NCBI GenBank assembly: GCA_029569255.1
Contig: JAKQUO010000008.1
Span: 62,001-126,000 of the forward strand
DNA from: Acidobacteriota bacterium
Lineage (GTDB): Bacteria > Acidobacteriota > Aminicenantia > Aminicenantales > Saccharicenantaceae
Length of the DNA: 64,000 nucleotides
Direction: 5' to 3'
Shown one piece after another: positions 1 to 9,165 of this stretch. Under the pieces are notes generated by a model. That model ran no database searches and was not told the origin of the DNA. It saw nothing but the letters and a program-made list of their open reading frames with translations. Position 1 is the stretch's first letter, and every line of letters starts with the position of its first letter. A program made the translations under genes and the position numbers.

Positions 1-76
1 CGGGGAAATGGGCCGTCGCCGGGCGGGGATGGCAGGCGTACGCCGACGCGAGGACCCTGGGGCGGAGCGTGCTCAT
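1..76 (-). CDS. Glycosyltransferase, N-terminal fragment cut by window edge
   Basis: Only the first 25 codons are inside the window. On the minus strand an ATG at 76 opens MSTLRPRVLASAYACHP, which resembles the first beta strand and loop of family 4 glycosyltransferases (an 'LxSAYACxP' beginning is common there). The ATG lies 4 nt after the stop of the upstream GT2 gene, so it would be the next gene of the same polysaccharide operon. The assignment rests on this short start and on context, so it is tentative. Confidence 0.45.
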   Translation of the reverse strand, partial: MSTLRPRVLASAYACHPRPATAHFP

Positions 77-80
77 GGCG

Positions 81-986
81 TCATTCGGGGACGATGATCG
101 ACCTCGCCAGGCCGACGGCGTTGCCGAAGGCCCGGGCCAGGAAAGAGGCGTCTCCGCGCCGGACCGCCAGGCCGAGGCTCATCAGCAGCCGCGCGGCGAG
201 CGCCGCCCGGCACCTGGCGGGCGAGAGCTCGACGTGTTTCCCGACGAAATGGACCCGGTTGAGGACCTCGCGGAGGCCGAAGACATAGGCGCCGCCGCGG
301 CCGCCGTCGGCCGGGAGGTGCCGGTAGCCCGCGCTCGCGGCGACGGCCAGCCGGTAGACCCGGCCGACCCGGTAGCTGAAATCGAGGTCCTCGAGGTAGC
401 TGTAGCCGGAGTACCACTCGTCGAAGCGGTGGCCGCCGAAGATCTCCCGGCGCCAGACCGAGGCCCCGGTCGGCAGCCACTCGGCCCAGGCGGTCGCCTC
501 GACGCGGCCGAGCATCGTCTGGAAGCCCGAGGCGGTGACGGCGCCGCGGCGGCGGGCGTAGAGGCCGAGGGCCTCGGCCAAGGGCGTCCGCTTGAGCCCG
601 GCCAGGCCGAGCGGCGGATGGTTGAGCATGTTGAAGGCCGCCCCGCCGAGCTCGGGGCCGAACTCGTCGAAGAAACGCAGCATCTCCGCGACGGCCGCCG
701 GCTCGAGGACGGCGTCGTCGTCGACGAAGCCGACGAGATCGATGTCCGGCCCGATCGCGTCGAGGCCGAGGTTGCGTTGGCGCGTCGCCGAGGCCACCGG
801 CGACGGGACGTGCCGCAGGACGGGCCGCGGCGGCCGCGGGCCCGCGGGCGGGGCGGGCCGGGCGCCGGCGTCGACGACGACGACCTCGTCGGGAGGGCGC
901 GTCTGGGCGACGAGGCTCCGCCAGAGACGGGCCAGCTCCTCGGGCCGGTCCTTGGTGGCGACGACGAAAGAGATCCTAGACGGCAC
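81..986 (-). CDS. Glycosyltransferase family 2
   Basis: This 301-residue protein is a GT-A fold glycosyltransferase that would transfer a sugar from a nucleotide-sugar donor during surface polysaccharide assembly at the inner face of the membrane. The first strand SFVVATKDRP and the early VVVVDAG are the usual GT2 nucleotide-binding elements. The metal-binding triad is visible as FVDDD near residue 90, and an ED pair (YLEDLDFSYR) near residue 200 fits the catalytic base region. Its start overlaps the end of the GT4 gene by 11 nt, which indicates translational coupling in a minus-strand operon with the flippase. Donor and acceptor cannot be told from sequence. Confidence 0.85.
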   Translation of the reverse strand: MPSRISFVVATKDRPEELARLWRSLVAQTRPPDEVVVVDAGARPAPPAGPRPPRPVLRHVPSPVASATRQRNLGLDAIGPDIDLVGFVDDDAVLEPAAVAEMLRFFDEFGPELGGAAFNMLNHPPLGLAGLKRTPLAEALGLYARRRGAVTASGFQTMLGRVEATAWAEWLPTGASVWRREIFGGHRFDEWYSGYSYLEDLDFSYRVGRVYRLAVAASAGYRHLPADGGRGGAYVFGLREVLNRVHFVGKHVELSPARCRAALAARLLMSLGLAVRRGDASFLARAFGNAVGLARSIIVPE

Positions 987-2145
987 CGGAGCTCCTCCCT
1001 TCGAGGGCGCCCTCGACCACGGCCTTCATCTCGGAGGCGAAGCGCGCGGCCGAGAAGGCCCCGGCCCGGGCCTCGAGGTGGCGGCGCAGCCCGGCCTCGG
1101 CCGCGGCGTCCGAGAGGACGCGGCCGATGAGCGCCGCGGCGTGGTCGCGGCCGGAGTAGGTCAGGTCCGGGTGGTCGACGATCTCGACCTGGCCGCCGCA
1201 ATCGGGCACCCAGACGACGAGCCCGGCCTTGACCATCTCGGCCACGGCGATGCCGAAAGGCTCGGCCCGGCGGCCGGAGATGCCGTACTTGTGCCGGGCC
1301 AGGAAGGCCGCCAGCTCCGGGCCGTACATCTCGCCCTCGAACCGGACCCAGTCGCCGTGCCGGCGGACGAGCGCCTCGATCGTGCGGCCGTGGGCGCCGC
1401 GGCCGCGCCGGCCGACGATGTGCAGATGGACGGCCCGGGTCTTGCGGACCTCGGCCAGGACGGCGACGATGAGGTCGAACCGCTTCTCCGGGACGAGGCG
1501 TCCGACGGCGACGAAGCCGTCCTCGCGCTCGCTCCAAGGGACCGCCGGGAAGGCGCCGGCGACCGGCGGATAGACGACCTCGGAGTCGAGGCCGAGCCGG
1601 TCACGGAGCCGGCGGGCGACCCATCTCGAGTTGGCCAGCGTCCGGTTCATCCGCCAGCCCGCCTCGCGGTCCCCGGCCAGGGCCCGGGCCAGCCGGAGGT
1701 AGAGGGACCGCCCCCGGGAAGGCCTGTGGAAGGCGGGCTCGCCGGCCCCGCCGGGGAAATCGGCCTCCCGCCGGAGGCCGTCGTCGAACGAGAGGTCGGC
1801 GATCATCTGGACCCCGGGCCGGCCGAAGTCCATGACGTTGTAGGCGGAGATCATGAGGTCGAACTCGCGGGCGTGGCGGCGGCAATAGCGGGCCAGGGGA
1901 AAGCCCCGCAGGGCGTCGAAACGCCGCCGCGTCCCCGGCGGAACGGCCGCGAGCCGCGTCTCCAGCCGGCCCGGGTCGATGCCCGCGCCGTATTTCCCGT
2001 TCAAGGCCGCGAGGTCGGGGCGGCCCGTCGTGATCAGGGTCACCGCGTAATCGTCCTGCAGGGCCCGGACCGCGCCCAGGGCCGCCGCCTCGGAGCCCCC
2101 GCCGGCGACGAGGCCCGGATGGACGACGGCGATGCGGGCTCTCAT
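976..2145 (-). CDS. Glycosyltransferase family 4
   Basis: A 389-residue GT-B glycosyltransferase. The start is the ATG at 2145, which overlaps the flippase stop as ATGA; the much longer frame in the ORF track (to 3990) is only open frame read through the flippase gene and should be ignored. The N-terminal domain opens RIAVVHPGLVAGGGSE. The C-terminal domain has VGRLVPEKRFDLIV, and an E-x7-E motif in AEPFGIAVAE that binds the donor sugar-nucleotide. It is likely to add one sugar to a lipid-linked repeat unit together with the neighbouring GT2. Sugar specificity is unknown. Confidence 0.87.
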   Translation of the reverse strand: MRARIAVVHPGLVAGGGSEAAALGAVRALQDDYAVTLITTGRPDLAALNGKYGAGIDPGRLETRLAAVPPGTRRRFDALRGFPLARYCRRHAREFDLMISAYNVMDFGRPGVQMIADLSFDDGLRREADFPGGAGEPAFHRPSRGRSLYLRLARALAGDREAGWRMNRTLANSRWVARRLRDRLGLDSEVVYPPVAGAFPAVPWSEREDGFVAVGRLVPEKRFDLIVAVLAEVRKTRAVHLHIVGRRGRGAHGRTIEALVRRHGDWVRFEGEMYGPELAAFLARHKYGISGRRAEPFGIAVAEMVKAGLVVWVPDCGGQVEIVDHPDLTYSGRDHAAALIGRVLSDAAAEAGLRRHLEARAGAFSAARFASEMKAVVEGALEGRSSGAV

Positions 2146-3686
2146 CCGGCCCTCTCCGTCCCCGCCCCCCCGGCCGGGGCGGCGGCCCGCCGCGGCCGCA
2201 GGAGCCCGGCGACGAAGGCCCTCTCCCCGGCGTCGAGGAGGACGCGATAGGAGACCGCGGCGAAGGCGACCGAGAGCGCGGCCGCGCCCAAGAAGCCGCC
2301 GCCGAGAGCGGCGTTGACGGCCAGCCCGGCGGCGAAAGCGGCCAGGGCCGCGGAGACCCTGCCCAGCCCGTTCTTCCAGACGTAGCCGAAGCGGACCCGG
2401 CCGGGCCGGAACGAGGCGGCCATGAGGAAGGCCGGGAAGGCCGTCAGCCGCAGGGCCGAGGCGGCCGCGACGCCCTTGATGCCGCCGGCCTTGGCGCCGG
2501 CCCAGATCAGCGCGCCGAAGACGACGAGCTCGAACACCTGGTACTTCGGGGCGATGTCCACCCGGCCGATGCCCATCAGGTAGTTGTTGGGGACGGCGAC
2601 GACCGTGTTGACGAGGAAGCCCGCGGCCAGGACGGTGACGACGAAGGCGCTCCGGGCGGCGAAGTCCGGCCCGAGCCAGAGCCTCAGGGCGTCGCCGGCG
2701 AAGAACATGAGCAGGACGAAGACGGGGCCGGTCGTGAGGAGCAGGAGCTTCGTCGACCTGGCGAAGAGGTCCTCGGCCCGCCCGGCCCGGTCCCCGCCGC
2801 CGAGGAACGAGAAGGCCGGGAAGAGGACCATCGACAGGCTGTTGGGCACGACCCCGAGCCGGTTGATGGCCTCGTAGGGCGCGCTGTAGAACGCCACCGC
2901 CTCGACCGTGAGCAGGGAACCGATGACGAGGCGGTCGATCGACGTGGTCACGGCGTAGAGGACGCCCGACAGGCCCAGCCAGCCGCTGAACGAGAAGATC
3001 GGGCGGACCAGGGCGCGGCGGAAGACCGGGGCCGCCCGCAGGACGGGCAGGACCCGCAGGCCCAGCGCGGCCCAGGCGGCCAGGGCGGCGGCCCGGGACA
3101 GGATGAGCAGGACGACGATGCCGGGGAGGGCGCAGCCAATGGCCGCGCCGACGAGGGGCAGGACGTAGAACAGGACGTTCAAGGGCGCCTTGACGGCGTT
3201 GACGAGGTCGAACCTCTGGGCCGCCTCGAGGACGCCGCGGAACGAGGCGGCGACGAACATGACCGGCAGGGACCAGCCGACGAGCCGGAGGGTCAGGACG
3301 GTCTCTCCGGCGAAGGCGGCGGGGATGTTGAGGACGTGCCGGACGAGCGACGGGGCCAGCAGGTGCGACAGGCCGGCCGCGGCCAGGCCGATGGCCGTCT
3401 GGAGGCCGACCGTCGTCCAGACGGCGGCCGGGATGACCTCCGGCGCGCCGCGGCCGAGGGCGTCGGCGACCGTGCGGGTCGCCGTCCGGCCGAGGCCGAG
3501 GTCGAACAGCCCGAAATAGCCGAAGACGACCCAGACCAGGGCCAGGATGCCGAACCGCTCGGTCCCCAGGGCCCGGACGACCATGGGGATGGCGGCGAAG
3601 CCCGCGGCCAGGGGCAGGGCGAGGCCGAAGAGGTTCAGGGCGGTGTTGCGGAGGACCAGGCCGTTGCGGATATCCACGGAACGCAT
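2142..3686 (-). CDS. Wzx-like polysaccharide flippase (MOP superfamily)
   Basis: A 514-residue integral membrane protein with about 12-14 hydrophobic segments along its length. The start RNTALNLFGLALPLAAGF and the following VVRALGTERFGILAL are typical of RfbX/Wzx flippases, which move undecaprenyl-linked repeat units from the cytoplasmic to the periplasmic leaflet. It is the first gene of the minus-strand glycan operon, followed by GT4 with a 4-nt ATGA overlap. A polymerase or ligase is not visible here and would lie beyond the window edge. Family assignment is good; the exact glycan is unknown. Confidence 0.85.
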   Translation of the reverse strand: MRSVDIRNGLVLRNTALNLFGLALPLAAGFAAIPMVVRALGTERFGILALVWVVFGYFGLFDLGLGRTATRTVADALGRGAPEVIPAAVWTTVGLQTAIGLAAAGLSHLLAPSLVRHVLNIPAAFAGETVLTLRLVGWSLPVMFVAASFRGVLEAAQRFDLVNAVKAPLNVLFYVLPLVGAAIGCALPGIVVLLILSRAAALAAWAALGLRVLPVLRAAPVFRRALVRPIFSFSGWLGLSGVLYAVTTSIDRLVIGSLLTVEAVAFYSAPYEAINRLGVVPNSLSMVLFPAFSFLGGGDRAGRAEDLFARSTKLLLLTTGPVFVLLMFFAGDALRLWLGPDFAARSAFVVTVLAAGFLVNTVVAVPNNYLMGIGRVDIAPKYQVFELVVFGALIWAGAKAGGIKGVAAASALRLTAFPAFLMAASFRPGRVRFGYVWKNGLGRVSAALAAFAAGLAVNAALGGGFLGAAALSVAFAAVSYRVLLDAGERAFVAGLLRPRRAAAPAGGAGTERAG

Positions 3687-3789
3687 GATCGGAGCTTTCG
3701 CGGCAGGCTACCGCCGGTGGATAGAACGCCGCACCTCGCGGCAGGAAGCTCGGACGCTTTAGCGGCTGTTGCGAATGAAGGCTGCCCCC

Positions 3790-3818
3790 ATTATAGCCTG
3801 AGGCCGGGCCTGCGGAGA
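3790..3818 (-). promoter_or_regulatory. Putative promoter of the glycan operon
   Basis: A perfect TATAAT lies on the minus strand at 3795-3790, about 105 nt before the flippase ATG. The sequence 17 nt upstream (TTCTCC-like) is a poor -35, so this is a weak call resting mainly on the -10 box. The region 3687-4046 is otherwise non-coding. Confidence 0.4.
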
Positions 3819-3983
3819 ATCCGGGGCATGCCGTTCCATAGCGCGTCCATGATAAGGGGCGCCCCCCCCGGCGGACAATCGTCAGGCCGGATGAATCCAG
3901 GGGTGAAAAACCCCTCCCGGGCCTGACCCTTTGGGGTGAGGGGGAACGGGACCGGGCTAACCCCCTGGAAGGCGTCCGTTTCC

Positions 3984-4012
3984 TTGACACTCCGCGGGCC
4001 CTCCTCTATACT
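3984..4012 (+). promoter_or_regulatory. Sigma-70-type promoter of thiC
   Basis: TTGACA, a 17-nt spacer and TATACT give a near-consensus promoter. The predicted transcript starts near 4019, leaving a leader of about 28 nt before the ThiC ATG at 4047. That leader is too short for a TPP riboswitch. Confidence 0.8.
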
Positions 4013-4046
4013 TTGCTTTCGGCTTCGACGGCGGGCCCGTCCCATC

Positions 4047-5354
4047 ATGACGCAAACGGAAAAAGCCAGGAAAGGCATCCTCTCCCCGGCCCTGAGAAAG
4101 GCCGCGGCGGCCGAGGGGATCGCCCCGGAGACGCTGGCCGAGCGCGTCGCCCGCGGCCTCGCGGTCGTCCCCTTCAACCCCGGCCACGCCCCGGCCCGGC
4201 CCGCGGCCATCGGCCAGGGCCTGCGGACCAAGGTCAACGTCAACCTGGGGACGTCGCGCGATTTCCCGCGCCTGGCCGACGAGCTGCGCAAGGTCCGCAT
4301 CAGCCTGGCCCACGGCGCCGACGCCCTGATGGACCTCAGCACCGGCGGCGACCTGCGCCGGATCCGCCGGGCCATCCTGAAAAGGACGCCGGTGCCGCTC
4401 GGCACCGTGCCCATCTACCAGGCCGCGGTCAAGGCCCTCGAAAGCCGTCGGTCGATCGTCGGCATGACCGAGGAGGACCTGTTCGAGGCCGTCGAGTCCC
4501 AGGCCCGCGAGGGCGTCGATTTCATGACCGTCCACGCCGGCCTGACCCGGAAGGCCGTCGAGAGGCTCAAGAGCCAGGGCCGCGTCGCCGACGTCGTCTC
4601 CCGCGGCGGGGCCTTCCACCTGGCCTGGATGCTCCACAACGACAGGGAGAACCCCTTCTACGCCCGCTTCGACCGGCTGCTCGGGATCGCCCGCCGCCAC
4701 GACATCACCCTCAGCCTGGGCGACGGGCTGCGGCCGGGCTCGATCCTCGACGCCACCGACCGGCCCCAGATCGAGGAGCTGCTGACCCTCGGCGAGCTGG
4801 TCAAGCGGGCCGGCGAGGCCGGCGTCCAGGTCATGGTCGAGGGACCGGGCCACGTCCCCCTCGACCAGGTCGAGATGAACATGCGCCTGGAGAAGCGCCT
4901 TTGCCACGGCGCGCCCTTCTACGTCCTCGGCCCGCTCGTCACCGACATCGCCCCCGGCTACGACCACATCGTCTCGGCCATCGGCGGGGCGGTCGCGGCG
5001 GCGGCCGGGGCCGACTTCCTGTGCTATGTCACGCCGGCCGAGCACCTCGGCCTGCCCACCGACGACGACGTCCGCGAGGGCCTCATCGCCTCGAGGATCG
5101 CCGCCCACGCCGCCGACATCGTCAAGGGCGTCCCGGGGGCGCTCCGGCGGGACCTGGAGCTGGCCCGGGCCCGCAAGCGCCTCGACTGGGAGACCCAGCG
5201 GCGCCTGGCCATCGACCCGGCCAAGTTCGCCGCGGTCCGGAAGAGGCGCCGGACCCGGAGCGCGGCCTGCTCCATGTGCGGCGAGTTCTGCGCCATGCGT
5301 CTCGTCGGCGAGTTCCTCGGCTCGGACGGGAAGGCCGATGGCGAGTGCTCCTAG
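4047..5354 (+). CDS. thiC: Phosphomethylpyrimidine synthase ThiC family
   Basis: A 435-residue radical-SAM enzyme of the ThiC family, which turns aminoimidazole ribotide into the pyrimidine (HMP-P) half of thiamine; a paralogous branch makes hydroxybenzimidazole for anaerobic cobamide. Family motifs include [10 protein letters not shown] near residue 65, [27 protein letters not shown] and [15 protein letters not shown]. The C-terminal cluster-binding cysteines read CSMCGEFC, that is CX2CX3C, one residue shorter between the second and third Cys than the CX2CX4C I recall for long ThiC proteins. The ATG at 4047 is chosen because it follows a strong promoter; the track's upstream extension lacks support. 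No other thiamine gene is nearby. Confidence 0.88.
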   Translation: MTQTEKARKGILSPALRKAAAAEGIAPETLAERVARGLAVVPFNPGHAPARPAAIGQGLRTKVNVNLGTSRDFPRLADELRKVRISLAHGADALMDLSTGGDLRRIRRAILKRTPVPLGTVPIYQAAVKALESRRSIVGMTEEDLFEAVESQAREGVDFMTVHAGLTRKAVERLKSQGRVADVVSRGGAFHLAWMLHNDRENPFYARFDRLLGIARRHDITLSLGDGLRPGSILDATDRPQIEELLTLGELVKRAGEAGVQVMVEGPGHVPLDQVEMNMRLEKRLCHGAPFYVLGPLVTDIAPGYDHIVSAIGGAVAAAAGADFLCYVTPAEHLGLPTDDDVREGLIASRIAAHAADIVKGVPGALRRDLELARARKRLDWETQRRLAIDPAKFAAVRKRRRTRSAACSMCGEFCAMRLVGEFLGSDGKADGECS

Positions 5355-6192
5355 GGCCCTTCTCTTCGGCACGGCCGGCGTCCCCTTCTCCGCGGAAGAC
5401 CCCTCCACCCTGGCCGGGATCGAGCGCGTCAAAGCCCTCGGCCTGGACGGCCAGGAGATCGAGTTCGTCCAGGGCGTCGCGATGGGCCTCGACACGGCCC
5501 GCAAGGTCCGGGAACGGGCCGAGGCGCTCGGCGTCCGGCTGAGCGTCCACGCCCCCTATCACATCAACCTCAACTCCGAGGACCCGGGCAAGCGGCTGGC
5601 CAGCCAGGAGCGCCTGCTCAAGACGGCCCGGATCGGGGAGGCCTGCGGCGCGACGAGCGCCGTCTTCCACGCCGCCTTCTACGGGCAGGACCCGCCCGAG
5701 AAGGCCTACGAGGCCGTCAGGTCCGGGCTCCGGACGGTCCTGTCCATCCTGCGGCGCGAGCGCCTGGGGATCACGCTGCGGGTCGAGACGATGGGCAAGC
5801 GGGCCCAGTTCGGCTCGCTCGACGAGGTCCTGAGCCTGTGCCGCGACCTCGAGGGGCTCCAGCCCTGCCTCGACTTCTCCCACCTCCACGCCCGGGAGGG
5901 CAAGATCAACTCCTATTCGGAGTTCGAGCAGGTGCTGAGGAAAGTGGCCCGCAAGCTCGGGCCGCGGGCCCTCCGGAACGCCCACATCCACATCGCCGGC
6001 ATCCACTACGGCGACAGGGGCGAGATCAAGCACCTCAACCTCGGGGAGACCGACTTCCGCTACGACGAGTGGCTGCAGGCCCTGCGCGACCTCGGCGTCG
6101 AGGGCATGGTCGTCTGCGAGAGCCCCAACCTCGAGGCCGACGCGGTCATGCTGAAGAGGCTGTACCGGGCCCAGGGCGCACGAAGCGTTTGA
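5338..6192 (+). CDS. Endonuclease IV-like AP endonuclease (TIM barrel)
   Basis: A 284-residue xylose-isomerase-like TIM-barrel protein of the endonuclease IV type, which would cleave DNA 5' of abasic sites using a metal cluster. Supporting elements are [15 protein letters not shown] near residue 68, [28 protein letters not shown] and [13 protein letters not shown], which carry the His/Glu/Asp ligands expected. It ends with [17 protein letters not shown]. The ATG at 5338 overlaps the end of thiC by 17 nt in another frame, so the two are co-transcribed. Archaeal-type Nfo homologs look similar. A sugar isomerase relative remains possible, but the HAPYHINL motif favours the nuclease. Confidence 0.75.
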   Translation: MASAPRALLFGTAGVPFSAEDPSTLAGIERVKALGLDGQEIEFVQGVAMGLDTARKVRERAEALGVRLSVHAPYHINLNSEDPGKRLASQERLLKTARIGEACGATSAVFHAAFYGQDPPEKAYEAVRSGLRTVLSILRRERLGITLRVETMGKRAQFGSLDEVLSLCRDLEGLQPCLDFSHLHAREGKINSYSEFEQVLRKVARKLGPRALRNAHIHIAGIHYGDRGEIKHLNLGETDFRYDEWLQALRDLGVEGMVVCESPNLEADAVMLKRLYRAQGARSV

Positions 6193-6218
6193 CCCGGCTT
6201 CCCCGGCGGGCTTATAAT
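6189..6218 (+). promoter_or_regulatory. Promoter of porGDAB
   Basis: TTGACC, an 18-nt spacer and TATAAT lie directly over and after the stop codon of the preceding gene. The leader to the PorG ATG at 6252 is about 27 nt and contains AGGAGAGG as ribosome binding site. Confidence 0.7.
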
Positions 6219-6251
6219 GGCCCTTCATCCAATAACGACAAGGAGAGGCCC

Positions 6252-6794
6252 ATGGTCGAAATCCGTTTCCATGGCCGCGGCGGTCAGGGGACCGTCGTCG
6301 CCTCCAAGATCCTGGCCGACGCCATCGCCAAGGAGGGCAAGTGGGTCCAGGCGTACCCCGAGTTCGGCGTCGAGCGGCGCGGCTCGCCCGTCGTCGCCTT
6401 CATCCGCATCGACGGCCGGCCCATCTACGACAAGAGCCGCATCTACGCGCCGGACCACGTCGTCGTCGTCGACCCCACCCTGGTCGAGGCCATCGACATC
6501 ACCGAGGGCCTCAAGCCCGGCGGGACCATCATCATCAACAGCGACCGCCGGCCCGAGGAGTTCGAGTTCCGCGGCAAGTTCCGGGTCCGGACGATCAACG
6601 CCACGGAGATCGCCGTCAAGCACAAGCTCGGCAGCCTGACCGCGCCGATCGTCAACACGGCCATCGCCGGGGCGGTCGTCAAGATCCTCGGCCTGGCCCG
6701 GCCCGAGTCCCTGGCCGCGGCCATCCGGGACGGCATTCCGATCAAGCCCGAGGACAACGTCAAGGCCGCCGAAGAGGCCTACGAGAAAGCCTGA
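6252..6794 (+). CDS. porG: Pyruvate:ferredoxin oxidoreductase gamma subunit
   Basis: A 180-residue gamma subunit of a four-subunit 2-oxoacid:ferredoxin oxidoreductase. The family signature FHGRGGQGTVVASKILA stands at the N-terminus, followed by YPEFGVERRGSPVVAFIR. It heads the operon porG-porD-porA-porB, transcribed from the promoter at 6189. The ATG has a strong AGGAGAGG ribosome site 4 nt upstream. The enzyme decarboxylates pyruvate to acetyl-CoA and passes electrons to ferredoxin, or runs in reverse. A 2-oxoisovalerate-specific relative would look alike, so substrate is inferred from PorB. Confidence 0.9.
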   Translation: MVEIRFHGRGGQGTVVASKILADAIAKEGKWVQAYPEFGVERRGSPVVAFIRIDGRPIYDKSRIYAPDHVVVVDPTLVEAIDITEGLKPGGTIIINSDRRPEEFEFRGKFRVRTINATEIAVKHKLGSLTAPIVNTAIAGAVVKILGLARPESLAAAIRDGIPIKPEDNVKAAEEAYEKA

Positions 6795-6806
6795 GGGAGA
6801 GACGAC

Positions 6807-7103
6807 ATGAGACCCAGGAAAGCCAAGAAGATCGTCTTCAAGTCGGCCGAGGAGATGCCGCTCATGATCTGCTCGGTCGGCCACCAGACCCACAACCTGA
6901 CCGGGGCCTGGCGGAACATCCGGCCCGAGATCGACCTCGAGAGATGCATCAAGTGCGGCATCTGCTGGAAGTTCTGCCCCGAGCCCTCGATCGACGTCGT
7001 CGACGAGTGGCCCGTCATCGACTACGACTACTGCAAGGGCTGCGGCATCTGCGCCGAGGAATGCCCGACCAAGTGCATCGCCATGGTGGAGGAGCGGAAA
7101 TGA
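6807..7103 (+). CDS. porD: Pyruvate:ferredoxin oxidoreductase delta (ferredoxin) subunit
   Basis: A 98-residue subunit carrying two [4Fe-4S] sites: CIKCGICWKFCPEP around residue 49 and CKGCGICAEECPTKC around residue 77. It relays electrons from the thiamine site to free ferredoxin. It sits 12 nt after porG and its stop overlaps the porA ATG as ATGA, so stoichiometric translation is likely. The N-terminal half has the basic, cluster-free segment usual for PorD. Confidence 0.92.
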   Translation: MRPRKAKKIVFKSAEEMPLMICSVGHQTHNLTGAWRNIRPEIDLERCIKCGICWKFCPEPSIDVVDEWPVIDYDYCKGCGICAEECPTKCIAMVEERK

Positions 7104-8254
7104 GAAAAGTCATCATGGGCAACCACGCGCTGTCCTACGGCGCGATGCTGGCCCGGTCCCAGGTCATCTCCGCCTACCCGATCACGCCCCAGACCCAGGT
7201 CGTCGAGCTGCTCTCGGAGATGTGCGCCGACGGGACCCTCGACGCCCAGTTCATCAAGGTCGAGTCCGAGCACTCGGCCATGGCCTCCTGCATCGGCGCC
7301 TCGGTCGCCGGGGCCCGGGCCTTCACGGCCACGTCGGCCCAGGGCCTGGCCCTGATGCACGAGATGCTCCACTGGGCGGCCGGCGGCCGCCACCCCATCG
7401 TCATGGGCAACATCAACCGGGCCATGGCCCCGGGCTGGTCGATCTGGACCGACCAGAACGACAGCCTGTCGCAGCGAGACACCGGCTGGATGCAGTTCTA
7501 CTGCTCCTCGAACCAGGAGGTCGTGGACACGGTCATCCAGGCCTTCAAGGTGGCCGAGACGCTGATGATCCCGGCCATGGTCATCCTGGACGCGTTCGCC
7601 CTGTCCCACACCTACGAGGTCGTCGACGTCCCGGACCAGGCGCTCGTCGACCGCTACCTGCCGCCGTTCAAACCGTCCATCAAGCTGACCCCGGCCGACC
7701 CGCGGGCCTTCGGCGGGCTGACCGGCGCGGAGCACTACATGGAGCTCCGCTACAAGCTCCAGAAGGACATGGAGAAGGCCCCGGCCCTGATCGAGGAGAC
7801 GGGCCGCGAGTTCGGGAAGGTCTTCGGCCGCGAGCTCGGCCTCGTCGACCCCTATCTCTGCGGCGACGCCGAGTTCGTCTTCGTCACCTCGGGGACGGCC
7901 GGCTTCACGGCCCGGGTCGCCGTCGACGAGCTGCGGGCCGCCGGGGTCAAGGCCGGGAACCTGCGCATCAAGGTCTTCCGGCCCTTCCCCTTCGACCGGG
8001 TCCGCGAGGTCCTGGGGAAGGTGAAGAAGGCGGCCGTCGTCGACCGCAACTGCTCCTACGGCGCGGGCGGCATCTTCTACCAGGAGGTCAAGTCGGCGGT
8101 CTACGGGCGGCCGGGGATGCCGCCGCTCATCGGCTACGTCGCGGGCCTCGGCGGGCGCGACATCACCACCGCCCAGTTCAAGGAGGTCGCCGCCGACGCG
8201 ATGGCCAAGGCCAAGGCCGAGGAAGAGATCGTCTGGATCGGAGTGAAGAAATGA
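7100..8254 (+). CDS. porA: Pyruvate:ferredoxin oxidoreductase alpha subunit
   Basis: A 384-residue alpha subunit. It starts at the ATG overlapping the PorD stop (MRKVIMGNHALSYGAML); the longer ORF-track frame is a read-through of porG. Domain I contains SAYPITPQTQVVELL and the KVESEHSAM motif near residue 54, which in this family shapes the TPP site; domain II, near residue 260, starts VFVTSGTAGFTARVAVDELR. It pairs with PorB across an ATGA junction. Length and motifs match PorA/VorA proteins of anaerobes. Confidence 0.92.
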   Translation: MRKVIMGNHALSYGAMLARSQVISAYPITPQTQVVELLSEMCADGTLDAQFIKVESEHSAMASCIGASVAGARAFTATSAQGLALMHEMLHWAAGGRHPIVMGNINRAMAPGWSIWTDQNDSLSQRDTGWMQFYCSSNQEVVDTVIQAFKVAETLMIPAMVILDAFALSHTYEVVDVPDQALVDRYLPPFKPSIKLTPADPRAFGGLTGAEHYMELRYKLQKDMEKAPALIEETGREFGKVFGRELGLVDPYLCGDAEFVFVTSGTAGFTARVAVDELRAAGVKAGNLRIKVFRPFPFDRVREVLGKVKKAAVVDRNCSYGAGGIFYQEVKSAVYGRPGMPPLIGYVAGLGGRDITTAQFKEVAADAMAKAKAEEEIVWIGVKK

Positions 8255-9159
8255 GCCCTGAAGCGAAAAAAGAGAAGAAGTTCGCCCTGACCCTGCCGGC
8301 CGAGGAGCTGATGGCCTGCGGCCACCTGGCCTGCCAGGGCTGCGGCGCGACGCTGGCCATGCGCTACATGCTCAAGGCCCTGGGGCAGAAGACCGTCCTC
8401 TGCATCCCGGCCTGCTGCTGGGCCGTCATCGACGGGCCCTACCCCTACTCGTCCCTGGACGTGCCCATCTACCACTGCGCCTTCGAGACGGCCGCCTCGA
8501 CGGCGACGGGCGTCAAGGCCGGGCTGGAGGCGACGGGCGACACGGAGACGACGGTGGTGGCCTGGGCCGGGGACGGGGGCACCTTCGACATCGGCATCCA
8601 GGCCCTGTCCGGGGCGGCCGAGCGGAACGACGACATCATCTACGTCTGCTACGACAACGAGGCCTACATGAACACGGGCATCCAGCGCTCGTCGGCGACG
8701 CCGTACGGCGCCTGGACGACGACGACGCCGGTCAAGCACTTCAAGAACCGGCCCAAGAAGGACATCGTGGCCATTCTGGCCGCCCACCGCATCCCCTACA
8801 TCGCCACGGCCAGCGTCTCCCACCCGGAGGACTTCGTCAAGAAGATGAAGAAGGCCAAGGACATCAGGGGGACGCGCTTCTTCCACGTCTACGCCCCCTG
8901 CCCGACGGGCTGGAAGAGCAGGCCCGAGGACACGATCAAGCTGGCCCGGATGGCCGTGCAGAACGGCTATTTCCCGCTCTACGAGATCGAGGACGGCGAG
9001 AAGACGACGGTCAACCTGAAGCTCAAGGAGCGCAAGCCGGTGGAGGATTTCCTGCGCCTCCAGGGGCGTTTCCGGCACCTGAAGCCGGCGGAGGTCGCGG
9101 CCGTCCAGGCCGAGGTCGACGCCCGCTGGGAGCGCCTGATGAGGAGCTGCGCCGGGTAA
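8251..9159 (+). CDS. porB: Pyruvate:ferredoxin oxidoreductase beta (TPP-binding) subunit
   Basis: A 302-residue beta subunit that binds thiamine diphosphate and one [4Fe-4S] cluster. HLACQGCGATLAMRY near residue 28 carries two of the cluster cysteines. AGDGGTFDIGIQALSGA with the later YDNEAYMNTGIQRSSATP forms the TPP/Mg2+ motif. The NTGIQRS-ATP stretch is typical of pyruvate enzymes, which supports PorB over VorB. It is the last gene of porGDAB and is followed closely by a family A inverted repeat, which may limit read-through. Confidence 0.92.
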   Translation: MSPEAKKEKKFALTLPAEELMACGHLACQGCGATLAMRYMLKALGQKTVLCIPACCWAVIDGPYPYSSLDVPIYHCAFETAASTATGVKAGLEATGDTETTVVAWAGDGGTFDIGIQALSGAAERNDDIIYVCYDNEAYMNTGIQRSSATPYGAWTTTTPVKHFKNRPKKDIVAILAAHRIPYIATASVSHPEDFVKKMKKAKDIRGTRFFHVYAPCPTGWKSRPEDTIKLARMAVQNGYFPLYEIEDGEKTTVNLKLKERKPVEDFLRLQGRFRHLKPAEVAAVQAEVDARWERLMRSCAG

Positions 9160-9165
9160 GAGCCG

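Noticed and set aside
3897-3968. CCAGGGG...CCCCTGG-closed structure before thiC, considered as a TPP riboswitch
   Set aside because: It lies upstream of the strong TTGACA/TATACT promoter and so outside the thiC transcript, and the conserved CTGAGA and GAACCTGAT elements are not matched.
976-3990. 1,004-residue minus-strand ORF
   Set aside because: Only its lower part (976-2145) is a gene; the rest reads through the flippase in another frame and has low-complexity Arg/Pro/Gly sequence.
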